NCBI GenBank assembly: GCA_008694505.1
Contig: VZDJ01007747.1
Span: 39,007,787 to 39,071,786, forward strand
From: Cyanoderma ruficeps
Taxonomy: Eukaryota; Chordata; Aves; Passeriformes; Timaliidae
Reading direction: 5' to 3'
Length of the DNA: 64,000 bases
Shown piece after piece: positions 39,301 to 54,300 of the stretch. A model generated the notes under the pieces. It worked only from the letters and a program-made list of their open reading frames with translations. It ran no database searches and had not been told where the DNA came from. Made by a program: the position numbers and the translations under genes. Position 1 is the first letter of the stretch. Every line of letters begins with the position of its first letter.

Positions 39301-42300
39301 GCTCACTGTGAACAACTGCTTTCAGTCAGGAGCAACGTAGGTAGGATGAACTGCAGCCAAGATGTAAGTTCAAGCTTAGGATATGGCATAATGATGCATC
39401 AGGACAGAATAACTCATCTGTGCATGCAAACTCTTTAAATCAGAGTCAAAAACAAGGCTAGGAGGTGCTTCCCCTAAAAGGTAGAAAAGGGAGCGACTAT
39501 TTACATATTTAAAAAGTGATAGACAAAAACCAAACAAAAAACCCACCCAGTGAAAGAAACCACAGTAGACCAAGTCAAGCAATGGGCGCATATATTCAAC
39601 CAAAACATTCTGCACAGCATGTTTCAGTGCTTCTGAGGATGGTGTTAGCTGCCTTATTGTGTTCTTGCTGCCCTCCTGAGTCTCTAAATGAGGACGTTCC
39701 TACCACAGCAGCTGAGGAGCGACAATGACAAGGCAACATTTGTGGTGCAGAAACACTGACCAGAAAAGCCTCAGATCCCAGGGCAGCTCCTCTACTTTCC
39801 TTCCTGGGACAAACTGGGAATGACAGACAGGGACTTCCACTTCACCAAACCCTGCACAGCAAAGAGGCACTACCAGGATACTTTCCTAACACCAACAATG
39901 AATATGGCTCTGCTGCACTCAAAGCCTTTCCTTCTGCACATGATTGTCTTCACAAGAACCCTACCTTGTTGCTAACACAACAAACCAAACTTCCCTGACC
40001 TCTAGCTTTCCATAATCCATAGGAGCGAATCAGCAATCACAAGGAGTTATATTCTCTCTGAAACCACAGTGAAGAATTCATTAATTGAGATTGAGGAAGA
40101 CATCAGGAAAAAAGAAAAGGTTCAGGGCAGAGATTTGGAAAAAAGTACGTGCTGAAGTCAGGTGGTAGATGGCTTGATCTCCTTAAGCCTTGCAAGCAAT
40201 AAATATTTCCAATTTCTAGCACATCTTGAAATGGTGCTGCACACACAACCTTCCCAGAGCACAGGCATCCAATAAGGACATCAGTTATCACCAGCTGGGA
40301 CAAACCCACCCTGTAACCAGCTGCTGCACCAAGATGAGCCCCTAAAACCCATTACAATGGATTGGGAAGAGATTAAGAGGTGAGGAGTGAGGCTGGCTCA
40401 CTACCTCTGTTCTCCCCAGCTGCTCACCAAGGGCACTCATTTGGGCATTTCTCACTGGACCAACCCTGTCTGACCAGCATGAGCACCCCAGACACCTGGT
40501 CAAGCCTATTTCCCTAACCTCTGGAGAAGGAGTACATGACTAAATAACAGGGAAACCAGGAAAGAGAATCAAACTGGTAAGGAGAACCAGGCTTGGGACA
40601 ACCAACCCCAACCAACCAACCCCAACCAACCCCACTTTCTGCCCTACTCCCATGAAGGCAGCATGTTGTCTCTGCAGAGGTGCTCATCCTACCATGGAAA
40701 GTGATGGGGAAAAAAAGTAATTTCTATCTGCAGTATGCCGAGAAACAAGGCTTTTCCCTTGGAACAGGGTTTGATGTACTTCTGACATCCAAGGCTAGAG
40801 GTAGCAACAGGACTAATGTTACAGTTTGTGGCAAATCCAACTCCTGACCCTTATAAATAAATGAATAAATAACTAGCAAACCTCTCTGGAAGCAAACATT
40901 CTGAGTACTCTCGATGTGCTTTTAGCACCATCACACTTCCAACACTGGAGGAGTTCCTGGAGCAATGACCCTCTCCCTATAACACACCAATCAGCCCATC
41001 CCATTTGGGAAGAGCAGGAAAGGAGGCCCTTTCCCCCCCACACCATAAGGTGTCCCCCAGTCCTGCTGGAGCTGGATCTGACCTATTGAGCTACAGACAC
41101 CTCCTGGTATCTGCACCTTCCCACATCTTCAACCCAACCCTCAACCATGTGGGTGGTGACTTCCATGACCAGGCAGGATCAGCAGACAGGGATACCACTG
41201 CTTTCTCATCCCACTGTGCTTGTAAACCCTGGTTTTGGGAGATGTTGAGCCCTCCTGAGATGGTGTCTGAGGGTACTCAGCCTTTCTGAAGCAGCTGGGA
41301 CAGCCAGGACTGTTAGGGACACTACTACAATAAGTGCTCTCCTGAAAATAAACACAGGTCTTCTTCCAGCAGGAGAAGCCCAGGAAGGCAACCTACCATC
41401 CTCCAGGTACCACCTCCCCATGGCCATCCCACCACAGCTCCCACTGTAACTGAACACCTTTCTGGCCTGCAGCCCTCTTACTTCTCCAGCTTTCCTGTGA
41501 ACATGTAACCCCTGGGGGGCTGCTGTATCTATCCCTAACTCAGCCAAACAAAGCCCAGGGGTGAGGCTGCTCCAGTGTGTCCCACCTGTGTATGCCAAGG
41601 TAAAGGGCTCCCCCACTCTGCTGGAGCCTTACACAGCAAGGAGGGCAAACACTGCCTCAGGACTTCACCTCCTTCTGCCACCAGTCATAGAATCCTACAA
41701 CGATTTGGTTTGGAAAGGACTTTAAAAATCATCTGGCTCCAATCCCCTGCCATGGGAAGGAATGTCTTTCAATAGAGCAGGGTGCAGACCCCAGAAAGAC
41801 CTCCCAAGCAGCTGGAGCCTTCATCGCCACACACTGCTTCAACCTTTAACTCTCAGCAAACCAGTGGCAATGCCCCATGAGAGGCCAGAGCCCTGTCACA
41901 GTACAGAAAAGCACACACCAGGATGTCCACTCTCGTGAAAGCCAACATTTTTCTATATCACTCTCCCAGCACATCAAAGCCAACGTGCCTTGAGTATGAT
42001 TCTACTGAGTTTCAGTAGTCCAGACTCAAACTAGCACATTTATTTAACGTGGCAATGCAAGAAAATTCCACATCCATAAATACACAAACATCTGTCAGGC
42101 TGGGCACAGACAACGGACATGTTGTGGATGATGTATTAACAGAAAATGAAAATTACATGTGTAAGTCTCTACATCTCTAAAACTAAAAAAAAAAAAACAA
42201 ACCCAAAACCACTTTGCCACGCATTCAGACTACTATGCCAGAACAATCAGGCCAAAAAAGCCTAATCCAGACCTCCTGTGATAACCATCTATCATCTCCT

Positions 42301-45300
42301 TACACCCCACATTCATGTGAGCCCCAACCTCAATACCAGTCACAAGAGCTGGGGATTTGAAAGACATCTGTGAAATAAATTACTGGAGTGAGCAGGTAAC
42401 AGGCCATGTCTCATTCCATCAGGGAGACACATGGCAGATGAAGGGATGAAGGGCAGGCTGCTCAGGGCTAGTGAAAGCAGACACCTTCGTGCCTGCACTC
42501 TCAGACTGAAGCACGCTCATTCACAAAGGACCTGTGGAAAGGGGATCGACTTACAAATAGGAACAGCACTACAGCAACCAGAGCCAGAAGAGATGCAAAT
42601 CCACAGAAGACTGAGTAGAACTGCAGTACTTCGAGGATCTGTTGGATTGACCCATCTACAAAGAACACTAAACCCCTGTACACAATGTCAGGACAGGGCA
42701 GAATGAATGCATCCACGAATATGTTCACAACTACAAGTCCTTTTTCCAATGCACCAGTATTCCCTAAAACATCATAAATTCATCTTGCAGCTGATAGCAC
42801 ATACAGCAAAGCCAAGGTTTACCACCATTAATGTCACAGGTCTCCTGTAACTATCCAAATAGCACTTGGACCTATACTGCCCCTAAGTACATGCTAAATT
42901 CCCAGTAAGAGACAAGGGATTTAAGCCCATGATTAAGTTAAAGAAAATGCTGAATCTTTAAGCCAAACTGTCCCAAGAGTTCAGCCTCAGTGAATGTAGG
43001 GGGTTATGTGAAGATTTTTTTTTTAGAATTTTACAGAAATCCTCTTTAGCTATTTGAGTTATCCACGAAAAATGTTTCCACGTCTCAAGAATCCTTGCAG
43101 ATGCTTTGATGTTTTTCAGACTACTGATGGCTCAAAAAAAGCCCCGTAAAACCTGATGATGGCTTATTCCCAAACAAAAATCACTGTCCGAGAGGCACAG
43201 CTTGATGTTCTCCTCTGAACACTGACAGCTTCTGAAACCTCACAAGAAGTAGATTTTCAGAGCCACGAAGTGAATCTAATTGACTTTACAAGCAGCAAAA
43301 GCTTGAAAATGTGTTTTACAAATGCCCCTTTTAAGCAGTTTGGATTTAAAAAAAAAATAAATCTCTCATTAGCATCTCTATTGTACAATAACTTCCTCCC
43401 TTCTTGCTTTCTCTCTTCTTCAACAAATCTCACCGATGTAATTCCACCAAGGAGGACTTTACTAGGATGCTCACTGCTGTTCAGCAGACAGCAGCCAGGT
43501 ATCTGCCATGTTTTCATTGCTCTGCCTCTCACTAACCATCATCTGAATTAACACTTGGAAATGGCAGGTGCTCCAAACGAGGCTGTTTTCAAAAGCTTCT
43601 CTTTGCAGTTCTACTATTTAACATTATTTTAAATTGGAAGACTACAGATTTAGGTCTTCCTTGGATTCCCACTAGAAGTGTTATACAGTGTTTCTGATGC
43701 TGTTATCTAGATCCAGGGAGGATGAACAGATTTGGCACCTCCAAAAAAAGAACAAAAACCCTGAAAACCCAACCTCAGAAAACAAAGTGGTTGGGTTTAG
43801 GTTTTTTTTCCCTCTTGTGCACTCTGACTGCAATAACAATATCTTGCTAGAATGGGAAGGATTAGGTTTGTAAGAAAAGTCATAGGGGAAAAGATCAGTG
43901 GATACATCTGGAAGTGATGTGGGTCAGATGCTCTAAAGAAGGTAAGAAATGTTGCTGGCAGTTCATTTGTCTTTAGGTAAAATGTTCTCCCCCCACCAGT
44001 GACATGTGGGTTTGTGCACTGATGCACTGTTTCCAGCTTAGCAGACACAATATCCTCGTACTGTTGACTTCCATTTATCTTCTCATCTTTGTTATTCCCA
44101 GTCTTCTACCAAAAAAAACTCCAAAACCTTCCACTTACCATGCTAAATATCCAGATGAAAAAAGAAGAGAAGAAAGTACATATACAATAAAATTAGCTAA
44201 AGGCACATAAATTGAAAAGTTTGATGGAAGGAAGGGGAAAATCAGAGATACAGAGGAATCCTGGGTAGGGGCCTACCACCTATGGGAAATGCCAGAAGTG
44301 ATGAGTGAAGTAAGTTGACCAGACCAAAAATCACTCGAGAATTCAACACAGGGATGGACAAGAGAGCTGAGCAGAACTCAAAGGAATGCAAATATTGCAG
44401 TTTGACCCAAGACTGGAAATGTGAGATACAGAACTGCTGTGCTAGGGGATGGAAGAAGGGAAAAAAATGGAAAAAAAATAACTCAAGGAATCACTACTGG
44501 TTATCTGATAGCTGTTGAGGTGAGTGTTGAATGCAAGGTGCACTGAGGAGTTATTCATGACCAGACAGCTGGTCCAGCACCCCCCATTTCAATAAGCAGC
44601 ACCAGCACAGAGGCCAAGAGTTACAACTGTAAAAAGCAAGCAAAAACTTGCACTGCTGATGCTGGTTTCCAAGTCAGGATTCAAGCACATTGGCAAGGGA
44701 GAGTGGGAGCAGCTTGTTTAGCAATTACTGGCGACTGAGGGTAAATCTAGGCAAGCAGCTTAGTTAAAAATGCAGGGTTTTGTCAATGCAAAACAATTCA
44801 CACATTTGTCCCGAATTCACCAAAGGTGGAAAATGAAAGGCAGAGGAAAGGCAGGCTGGCACAAACCCTGCACAGAGCTCACCCCCCAGCATTGCTGGCC
44901 AGGACATGGGCACACAGCTCAGTCCTCCAAGGATCACAGGGGATGGATGCCCCAGCAGCCAGGACTTCAGAGATGGACCCCTCAACACCACTTCTTCAAC
45001 TACTACACCAGTATAAAATACCTAAGTGTGTAATTCAAACAGGGCTGGGATGCCTGAAACCCCAGCACTGACTCAGTATGGATTTAATTGTGCCAGGCAA
45101 AGCAGGACCTGCTGAGGGGTAACAAACACTTAACCATCATGGCTCTATCATGGGCAATATTTTCTATGTGCTTGGGTCCGACCTGTGCTCCTTAAGGAAA
45201 GCTGTAACAGCCAACCATTCTGTTTTTGGGCTGAAAAAAGCACTACACCCCTCACAAAACACAGATCCTTGCTTCATCATAGTGAAAAACCAGAGAGGGA

Positions 45301-48300
45301 GTGGTAAATCAGCTTAGTTTGGACCAAAAGTATCCTTTCTTTTACTTTCCAGTTCCTGAACTGAAAAACCATTTTCTCACAAAACCTCTGGTTTTCAGTT
45401 TTGCCACTTGGATAATTCCTAGAAACCACACATGAATTTTAAGTGACAAATATTACTTGCTAGTTACAATTTTAAGCAGGACAAGCTGTGGTGGGACTAA
45501 TACCTTGTATTATTCCATTAGCATTTACACTGTTGCAAATCCCATTTTAAATAACAATATCTCATGTAGCCACTTAAAAATACAACTGTAATACATGCCT
45601 CCCATTACCAATTTTGAAATGTCTCTTTTCACTCCCAGAATCTCATTTTAAAGCAGAAGCCCAGCTTGTCGCTAAGCCCTGGGAATCACAGGTCTACATT
45701 TTAGAATTATCCTGTAGAAATATAGTTTTTTCTTTTTGAAAGAAACACTCTTCAAACAGTTATAGAAGATAATGAATGATACTGTACATGCTGTCATAAA
45801 TTGTTAATTGATTGCTGGAGTCCAACAGGTCAATAGATGACTCAAAAGAATGGCTCAAAGCCATCTGTAACAGACACCACAGCTTGTACTGGCTCTGACC
45901 AGACCACGATGAACTAATTTTTGATGCATCCTTAATAAAGGACATGAGGCTTCTTGGTGATTCCATGAGCCCCCCTTACCAAAACACAAAACCAACAAAA
46001 GAACCCCCAAACCCTGTTATTTGGTTACAAGGAATAAATTTGTCAATAGAAACTAGGTAAGACATGCTGCTATCTTTGGATTTTCTTTAAGACTCCTTTC
46101 ATTAGCCACCTGTCAGCATAACAAAACGATGGCTCAGCTTTCTACAGAATGGAAAAAAAATAAAAGGGAAAAAGAAAATCTAAAAATACACTTTGAAGCT
46201 CCCTGTTTTGCTGATGCAGAAAGCAACAACAAAGGCTCATACATCCCTCAGCTCACCACAGAACCAGATATCAGCAAAACACTCTAGGTCTTTCTTTTTG
46301 CTGTAGCCTGGAAGGGAGTAGCATCAAGTATGTGATTATTTGTAACAGATCCCCCGCACTGCATTACCAAAATAAAACCATGCTCTCTGCAACACACCAG
46401 CAAACAACACTGCGAGCTCCTGGAGTCCCCAAGGGGCTCATGGCTACCCCAGAAGTCATTCCAATCCTGAGGACTTAAATATAACCTCCCTGAATCAAGT
46501 TCTAAACCTACAGAAAGAATTTCAGAAATCCACTCTGAAATTCGGGGAGATTTTGAATGGTTTGTCTTCTTGAAAAATCAGGCCATGTATTTACACTTTT
46601 ACATAAACCCAGCTATTTTTCAACATATTTAGAGGTCTTCAGGTAGAGAGCAACCCCCAATGGCAATTTCTGAAGTATTAAGACTACTGAGAGGCAACAA
46701 CATGACCACACTCTTGGGTAATCCTAAGAGGCTGAATATGATAAACAAATATAACAATGTGAGAATATGATTTTTCACTTCATGTTCCTACATCCAAAAT
46801 TCAGTGTTAAGAGGGGCTCAAAGCTTTGTAAACCCCTTTAAAACTCCTGCCACTAGTGAGATATCCAACACAGAGCCTATAAATTTAGGCTATTATGAAA
46901 TCTTAACCCGAAACAAACTTTTGGGCAATTGTTTTAAATCTTGGACATTCCTAAGAAAGCAAGAGAAAGAAAATGAGCTGCCAAAAACCCTTTATAAGAG
47001 TAATAAATTTGCATTTAAACTTGTAAACAAAATTCTGGAGTCAGAACCCATTTTGGTTTATTCACTAACAGTCCTGATAAATTGTATACAACCATGCCAG
47101 AAAACATTTAACACTGGAGAAAACATTAAAAAAATTACTTAAAGCTAGGAAAAAACCCCAGAACACCTGATGTCCCTGCCTCCTTCATGTTCCTTAGTCC
47201 CAGCGTGGCTTGTTTGCTGTTCTTGAGAAGTCAACTGTGCCTAAAAAACCTACTGATGTTCAATTTGCACAACTGGTTACCTCTTGTACTGAAGATTAAT
47301 GACCAGCACTGGCATGTACTGAGGATTTTAAACACCTGCAGGTCGAGCTTACATTCAGCAGCATCACATCCACCCAGTCATGGCTACAACTCTAACACAG
47401 CTGCATTAAGTGATGGTCATGTCCATGAGGGACTCGCTACCTTTGGAGAGAATTCTTGAGCACATGGGGGAAAAAAGGTCATATTACTCTGCAAAACTTA
47501 CTACAAAATCTATTTTCATCTAATTTTTACATGGGCCTGTGCCAAACTTGTGGATCTAAAGGGAGAGCTATTTTTATGTTATGGATATGCACATTGAGTA
47601 ATGGGTTTGTTGCATATGTTCCTGCTCCTGTGATAAATAAATAGGAAGGGGGGGAGGCTGCAGCAGCTCGCCCATAAACATGTTTATTCCACTGACTGTG
47701 GATGACACAGCCCTGAATCCACAGACTGCTTCCCTCATCAGGCAACTCCAGTTTTCCTATGTTGGCCTTTTGCCAAGAGCATGGCACTTCTACTCTGTGC
47801 TACCTGAGNNNNNNNNNTTTTTTTTTTTTTTTTTGGTGAGGTAGAAAGATCCTGCAGGCATTGCAGTGGGTTGAGCTGAGCTGGCCCAGGTGGCTCAGCA
47901 CTGCAAGGGAGTCAACTTGTGTCACCTCCCAATCTACCCCAGCTCTTATCAGCAGGGCTGCAGCACGGGGCTGGGGTTCTGCATTGTGCTTGCTGCTGGG
48001 AGCAGGACAGCCCTGGGTCAGCTCTGGGAATTCAGGTGGGAGGGAGGAGCTGATGCCAGCATCACTTTGCCTTCCTCACTGTGCCCATGCCCCATGCCTG
48101 CAGGACAGGGCTGGCTCCAGACGGAAAAGCCAAGGCTCTAGCACGGCGAAATGAGGCAGCCACGAGTGATGGAGTGCCAGTGTTAGAGGAGGTAGGTTTT
48201 GGGAGGCAACCCAACTCTAAAGACATTTTACATTATCCAAATAAAACCAAAATATTTCAGCCCATTACAAATGCTGGACAAAGCACATCCTTAACATTGG

Positions 48301-51300
48301 GAAACATGACTTGTTTTACATCTTGCTTCCCAAAAAACTCTGCACTGGAGATGAGAGATGGCAAACCAGGCAGTTTCATGCTGCTAAGTGGTAGAACCCA
48401 AAAGCAACAGTAGAAATTGCTAAGCTGAAGAATCCCTGACTGTCCCACTTGCAGGTCAGCTTTGGAAATACTTTGACAAAATACTTCTCACTATAAAGTA
48501 TATGAGAAGTCTGTAATCCTAATCTCATAGGATCTCTCTGCTATGGAGGTCACACCCCTGGAAGTGGTCTCATGGAATTGCAGAGAGATGCCAGCAGTGA
48601 TATGGTCACAGGACAGACCCTCCTCTGCCCAAGGAGACCTAACTTCAGTTCCCAGCAGTGATAGGAAGCAGAGCTGGGAAACACCCAGGAGAAGATAAGG
48701 ACACAGCCTCTCCCACGGGTTTCCCAGCCCCACACAAAACTCCTCACCACTCTACAAGGCAGTGTGGGAAAGGCAAACTCGAAAATCCCAATACAGGACA
48801 GGCAGCTCAAGGGTTTGGCAGATACATGAGGTCAGGGCACTGCATAAGCCAGCTAGAAATGCTGCAGATAGGGATACTTCAGATTCCAGCTGCCTCTTGG
48901 GCACCAGGAGTGGGGCAGGGCTGTCCAAAAACACATTCCTCCACTGGGAAGCAGCAGCCCTGAGCCCACTCAGGAGTCAGGTTAACTGAGCCTTTTCTTT
49001 GCAAAGCAAGAGCTGCTCTATTCTTTCCAAACAATGTTATCATTCGGCAGCTTCACTCCTGCTTATCTAGCAGCTTGAGTATTATCCAGAATGTAGAAGA
49101 ACTGGGCTCTGTGGATGCCTCTCTGCCCCGGGGGCTCAGTGGGGAGAAATACCCCCCTCCCCCACCCCCTCTCCCTGTGTCTTTGGAAGGGTTTAGGCAC
49201 GGCAGAGCAACCACAGCTCCAGGACTGAGGATCTCCTCCCAAGGCAGACCCTGTATTTTCCCTGCACCCCAAAAGTCACTGGTGCTCACCTCTGAGCCTA
49301 CCCAAGGCTCAGCACTTATGGAGCAAAGGTAGCAGGAGCCACAGAACTCACAACCAGCTATTCACCTTGCAAACATCATGCCAGAGGGAGAAAACCCACT
49401 GCCAAACGACCTGATGCAAGACACAAATACTTGCTTGTTATCCAAACACCTCACTGCAGCAGCAGGACACCTCAAAAGGCAGAAACAGCAAACAGGATCT
49501 CACCTCCTCACAACCCAGCTCTGGACCTGCCTCAACTGGTGTCCTTCTGGCAGAGGGAGAGGATCCCAGAACCTCTGCCAAGAAGGGCAGGACATCTCCT
49601 CTTTGAGCTCAGCTGAGGAATGTGCCACCCAGGAGCAGCAGAAATTGAACCCTAATGAGCCATCCCCCCACAGCCCCCCTTCCTCAGGGCTCTGTCCCCC
49701 AGGGAGGTCGGGATATCTGTGCGGGCTCTTCACGTGCACTGTCACATACAGGGCACAAAGGGCAGCAGGACAGGAAGGCTCTGCTCATCCTGGATGGAGG
49801 CAGGAGGACAAAGCACCCTGCATGAGGCAACCAGAGGTGCCTGCCCGCCCACAGTGAGAGCCCGAGCTGTGCAGCCACTGCCACAGCCCTCGGCTGGCGT
49901 GGCTGATGTGACCCACACCTCCTGCAGCAGCACTGCAGCTTCAGCTGCTGCACCACACCAGGCAGATGCCCTCAACACCCCACCAGGTGCTGCAGCCTCA
50001 GCTCTCCAGGGTGCCCATCTGTGCTGGTCTGTCCATGCAGCACTGGGCGCTGCAATGCAGCCACCAAGCTTGTCACCAGTCCCCAAAACCCTGACAAAGG
50101 CCAGCTGCCACCCCCACCACCAGGTCAGGTATGCACACCCCTCAGCAAACTCTGCCAGGACAGCCAGCAGCAACTCCACAAACAACCACAGAGAGACATG
50201 GAAATCTGTCAGCCAAAGCCCCAGCTGCAGTTGCTTTGGAGAGCAGTAGTTTTACATTGGACACAAGGAGTCTTGGTTTCCACAAGCTCTCCAGCTGAGA
50301 CCTCAGCCTCACAAGAATCTCTCTAATACACCAACCACTGCAAAAAAACATACAACACAGCCAACTGGGACAGAAGCTTGAAGAGACACTGTAAAATTGA
50401 TTAGTCATCAAAATCATCAGACCATAAAAGATGCTCCAGCTGTGTTCTTCTTTTTTGTCTGGATAAATGCAAGAGGCAGGGCTCTATTTAAAATTAATTC
50501 CTTTTTTTTTGGTTAGTTTTGGTTGGGTTTTTTTTTTTTTTTGTTTACCAGAGCTTGTTACTCTGGTTGACAATTAAGCCCATTATCCAATTCCTTTATT
50601 TTTCACCATTCCAGTAGTCTTTTTTCATAGCCTTTGAAGAAGGAAAAAAAAGAAAGGTAAATTCCAATAAGACCTATTTTAAAATGAAAAATGAGAGTTT
50701 AAAAAGACATCAGGAAGGTCTTAGAACCATTCAACCTTCTGTTTTAAGACTCCAGCACACATTCAACACAAACAACTCCTTTCACATTGAAAGTGATTTC
50801 AAGTCACACCGCTGTGTACAAGCTCCAAGCTAAGCACTGGCCCAAACGTTCTGCCAGACCCTTGGCATAAGTATAGGAGGGCAAGAGAAAACAAAGATTT
50901 AAATTTTGGCTAGTGTACTTCTGCAAAATCACTGTCAGCACATATTTTTCAGTTCATACAAAACCCAGCAGAGGAAAATTTAAACAATAACCAACTTGGA
51001 GGTGAGATGTCAAAAAAAAACCTGCAGAAGAAAAACACTAATATGGTGTAATCCATGGAATTGTTCAACACTAATCATTAACCTGGGTGCTCACAATATC
51101 CCACTGCAAACCGGGTCCTTTTGGCTTGGTTATAAAACTGACCCACATGTTTTGTGGATGCTTCCACAATACCACCAAGAATGATCCATTTGAATAGTTA
51201 AAATATCCCCTCACTGTAGATGTCTGTATTACCAGAGCCTATTTGCTGTAAATACTCTCTACAACAGTGCCCCAGCCCTGGGCACCACGCAGAGCTGGCT

Positions 51301-54300
51301 ACAAACAGGTTTTTGTGCCTGGGTATCTTGGATTCCAAGGGCAAAAACGTCAGCAAAGCTGCAACCAACATCTTTATCCAAGACCTTAAGACCATGTCCC
51401 AGTTCTACCTTTGCATTCATCACCCCAAGAAACAGGAATTCATAATCCTACCACAAAAATGCTCCCTTCTTGTTTTTTCCATGTTGAGAAAAAAAAAATT
51501 CAAGGAGGAAAACATGGTTTCTCTAAAGAAGGAGCAGGAAGTTGCCTAATGATACTGCCAGGCCAAGCTGCAGTTATATCAGGTGGGGTTTAACTTGTCT
51601 AGTCAAACTCTGGCCATCCCCAGACTCTGTGGAACCCTGTCCCCACACCCATTACTCTTGCTGTGACCAGCTCTTAACACCTCACTGAGAAAGCTCTCAG
51701 AAATATCTCAGCTGCAGCAATACAACAAGCCCTTCTCATTCCCACTGCAATAATTCCTGCCTGGGTGCTAATTTGTAAACTAGACAAATAAAAGACAAAC
51801 TTGGGGCTTGAATTTGTTTTATTGCCATTGTTCTGTCCTTTGGGTGGGATGGGCAATGCCAGTGTGGCACATTGCTGCCTTCCTCGGGTTTTCAGTCAGC
51901 CAGCCTTCAAAGTGCACAAAACTCTGGGATTTTCTAGGATGACTGTATTTATACTGCTGTCCTATAGGAAAAAAAACCACCAACTGCATTTTTGGAGGAA
52001 ACAGGAGTAAACCACTGGATTCACACCTTGTGCACAGCTACACCAAATAGCACCACGTGGATTCATGGCACACGGATAGTGCTGGTTCCAATGCACAGAC
52101 ACCTTTCTCTTTCCCCAGACCACAAACCCTCTCTAGTCCCTTTATCCAACACCACTACCATCAAGAACCTTTAACAAGCATCAACAATCCCATAAATCTG
52201 CTTTTTATGGCATGGTAGAAGCCTAATTACATTGTTAAATTCTGTCAAAAATTAAAGCCCACACACTTGCTCTAAAATTGCAATTAGCTCTTTCAGGTAC
52301 CACATAAAAGCAATGCTAACATTTCAAAGACATGCTGGCAACACAGCTGAAGCAAATCACATTACAGACCCTAAACAAATTGAGGGCATTACTTTGAGTC
52401 CCTTTCCTTTATTTTTTGTGTCTGCTAGTGTTATAAATACAGGCACTGTGATCCCTCTAAATTGTGACCACGCAAGTCCTGAGCATTAACAAGCTAAGCA
52501 GCTCAAACACCTATTAATTCCATATTACACGTTCTTATTCTACTGGAATCTTCTGATGTTTTCTCCAGCATAATACTTTGCTGGGCCTGACTACAGAGGT
52601 GCAGAAATGTTTTGCTATGAACCCTTTTATTTCTGTGACGCCGCCTTTAATGAAAATTGAGCTTTTTAAATACAAGTCACACATCGCTTAATTTTTACAA
52701 AAACAAACCCTGTAAATGAAACACCCTGTGTGTAAGATGGGATAAGATCTATGTAAGATATGCACTATGATGGGAAGAGAAAGCTAAATTAAGCTAGTTA
52801 ATGATTTTCCTAAGAGGAGCAACATTTTAGCAAAATGTAACATTGCATGTTAGAAGTGAGGGAAGGTTTGCGGCTATTGTACTTCCCAGCAGTTCTCTGG
52901 AATTGCCCAGGGAGAGGTTTGTCACACCTGGGGGACAGGAATGATACAGCAAATGATACAGCAAAAACATGGTCACATGGGAAAACAACACAGTAGGTAT
53001 CCAAGAAGAAAGCAGGTACCCCAAGGAGAAGGAACTAAGGTGGGATACCGTCCTCACCTTGCTTTTCCAGCTCATCACTAGCACTCTGCAACCACCAAAA
53101 GCAAACCTCAAACCCCAGCTGACTGCCTAGGGATCCCCCTGCTCTTGTCCTCAATATGGATGTGTGCCTACAAAAAGGGAAATAGCACCTGACAGGTTCT
53201 AAAGAGACTTTTTTTTTTTGGATTACATAAGTTATCTTTTACAGCTTAACAAGGTAATATTGTCATTAGATGTGGTATTTTTAATTATATGCATATATGT
53301 AACAAAGGGATGAACCCATATTAGGGCAAGCTAATGGGGCAGCAGCCCTTTACATACCTGATCCATGCCTCTTCCAAAACGCCTGCATTAAGGAATGTTC
53401 TTGAATGACATGGGAAAACGGGCTCAATAGTTAAAATGGGCTCCTCTGAGCATTTGGGCTAAAAGGCCTTTCATGTCCCTCTCCTCCTGCTGTCAGAGCC
53501 AATACCAAATGCATGGAGCAAAGAAACACCAAGCTCAAGATGTAAGGGCTGGGGTGGACCCAGGCTGCAGCGAATAACCCGCGTCCTCCAGCCTCAGTGT
53601 CCCCAAGCACCCTCAGCCCGGTCCCCGGGGGGGCTGTGGGACCCAGCAGCGCTGCGCTCCAGGGGTGGGCAGAGGCTGCCTGGGATGACTAGGCACTTGG
53701 GGGAGGGGGAGCAATGAAAAAAACAATTTAAAAAAACGAAAATCAGCAAAAAAAACCACCTCAAACCCAAACCAGAGATGGCTTTGTGCCTGGTGTGGCT
53801 AAAGAGCTGCATTCTGGCGACTTTTGAGCTTGCTCAGTGCTGCTGACAGGAGGAAAAGGCGCCAGCAGCAGGGAGCAGCCATGTTCCCCAGCAGGCTGGG
53901 GGAAGGAAGGCTCCCTCAGGGAATTCGTACTCACCTGGCGGTTTCATGTAATATTGCTCAATATCGGACATGTCCGTGTGCAGCGCACAATCGAGATAGT
54001 GCAGGATAACTTTTCTACTGAAGTAGTACCTCATGCCCATCAGAAAGATGGGCAAACAGCAGGTCAGCAGGAAGGACTTGGTCACAACAAAGCACATTAC
54101 TATGGAGATAAGGAAGAGAAATAAACGACACCTGTCAGAAAAGAGAATTTAGTGTTGATTTCGGAATACAAACTCATTATAAAAATAAATCAATAAAACA
54201 AGCACAGTCAAAATATACATTTGCAGCACATACACGATTCACGCTCTCGAGATTATCGTGTTAAGGGACGGCGTATCGCGACGAGATAACCCGGAGAAGT

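Larger units (their letters stand above)
30309..53934 (-). other. NAT8L: NAT8L intron 2 (23.6 kb)
   Basis: A phase-1 GT-AG intron of 23,626 bp separating the membrane-segment exon from the GNAT exon. It contains CR1 pieces at 30506-30710, 32821-32883, 33594-33790 and 41683-41815, a (CCAA)n run at 40600-40633, a poly-T/gap at 47809-47834 and T-rich DNA near 50502-50542. I see no exon with good splice sites and coding character in it on either strand. Its many ORFs are short and featureless. Confidence 0.9.

Noticed and set aside
49719..50249. A 176-codon + strand ORF with an overlapping 147-codon - strand ORF inside NAT8L intron 2.
   Set aside because: GC-rich stretch with open frames on both strands, no splice-consistent boundaries and no family match.
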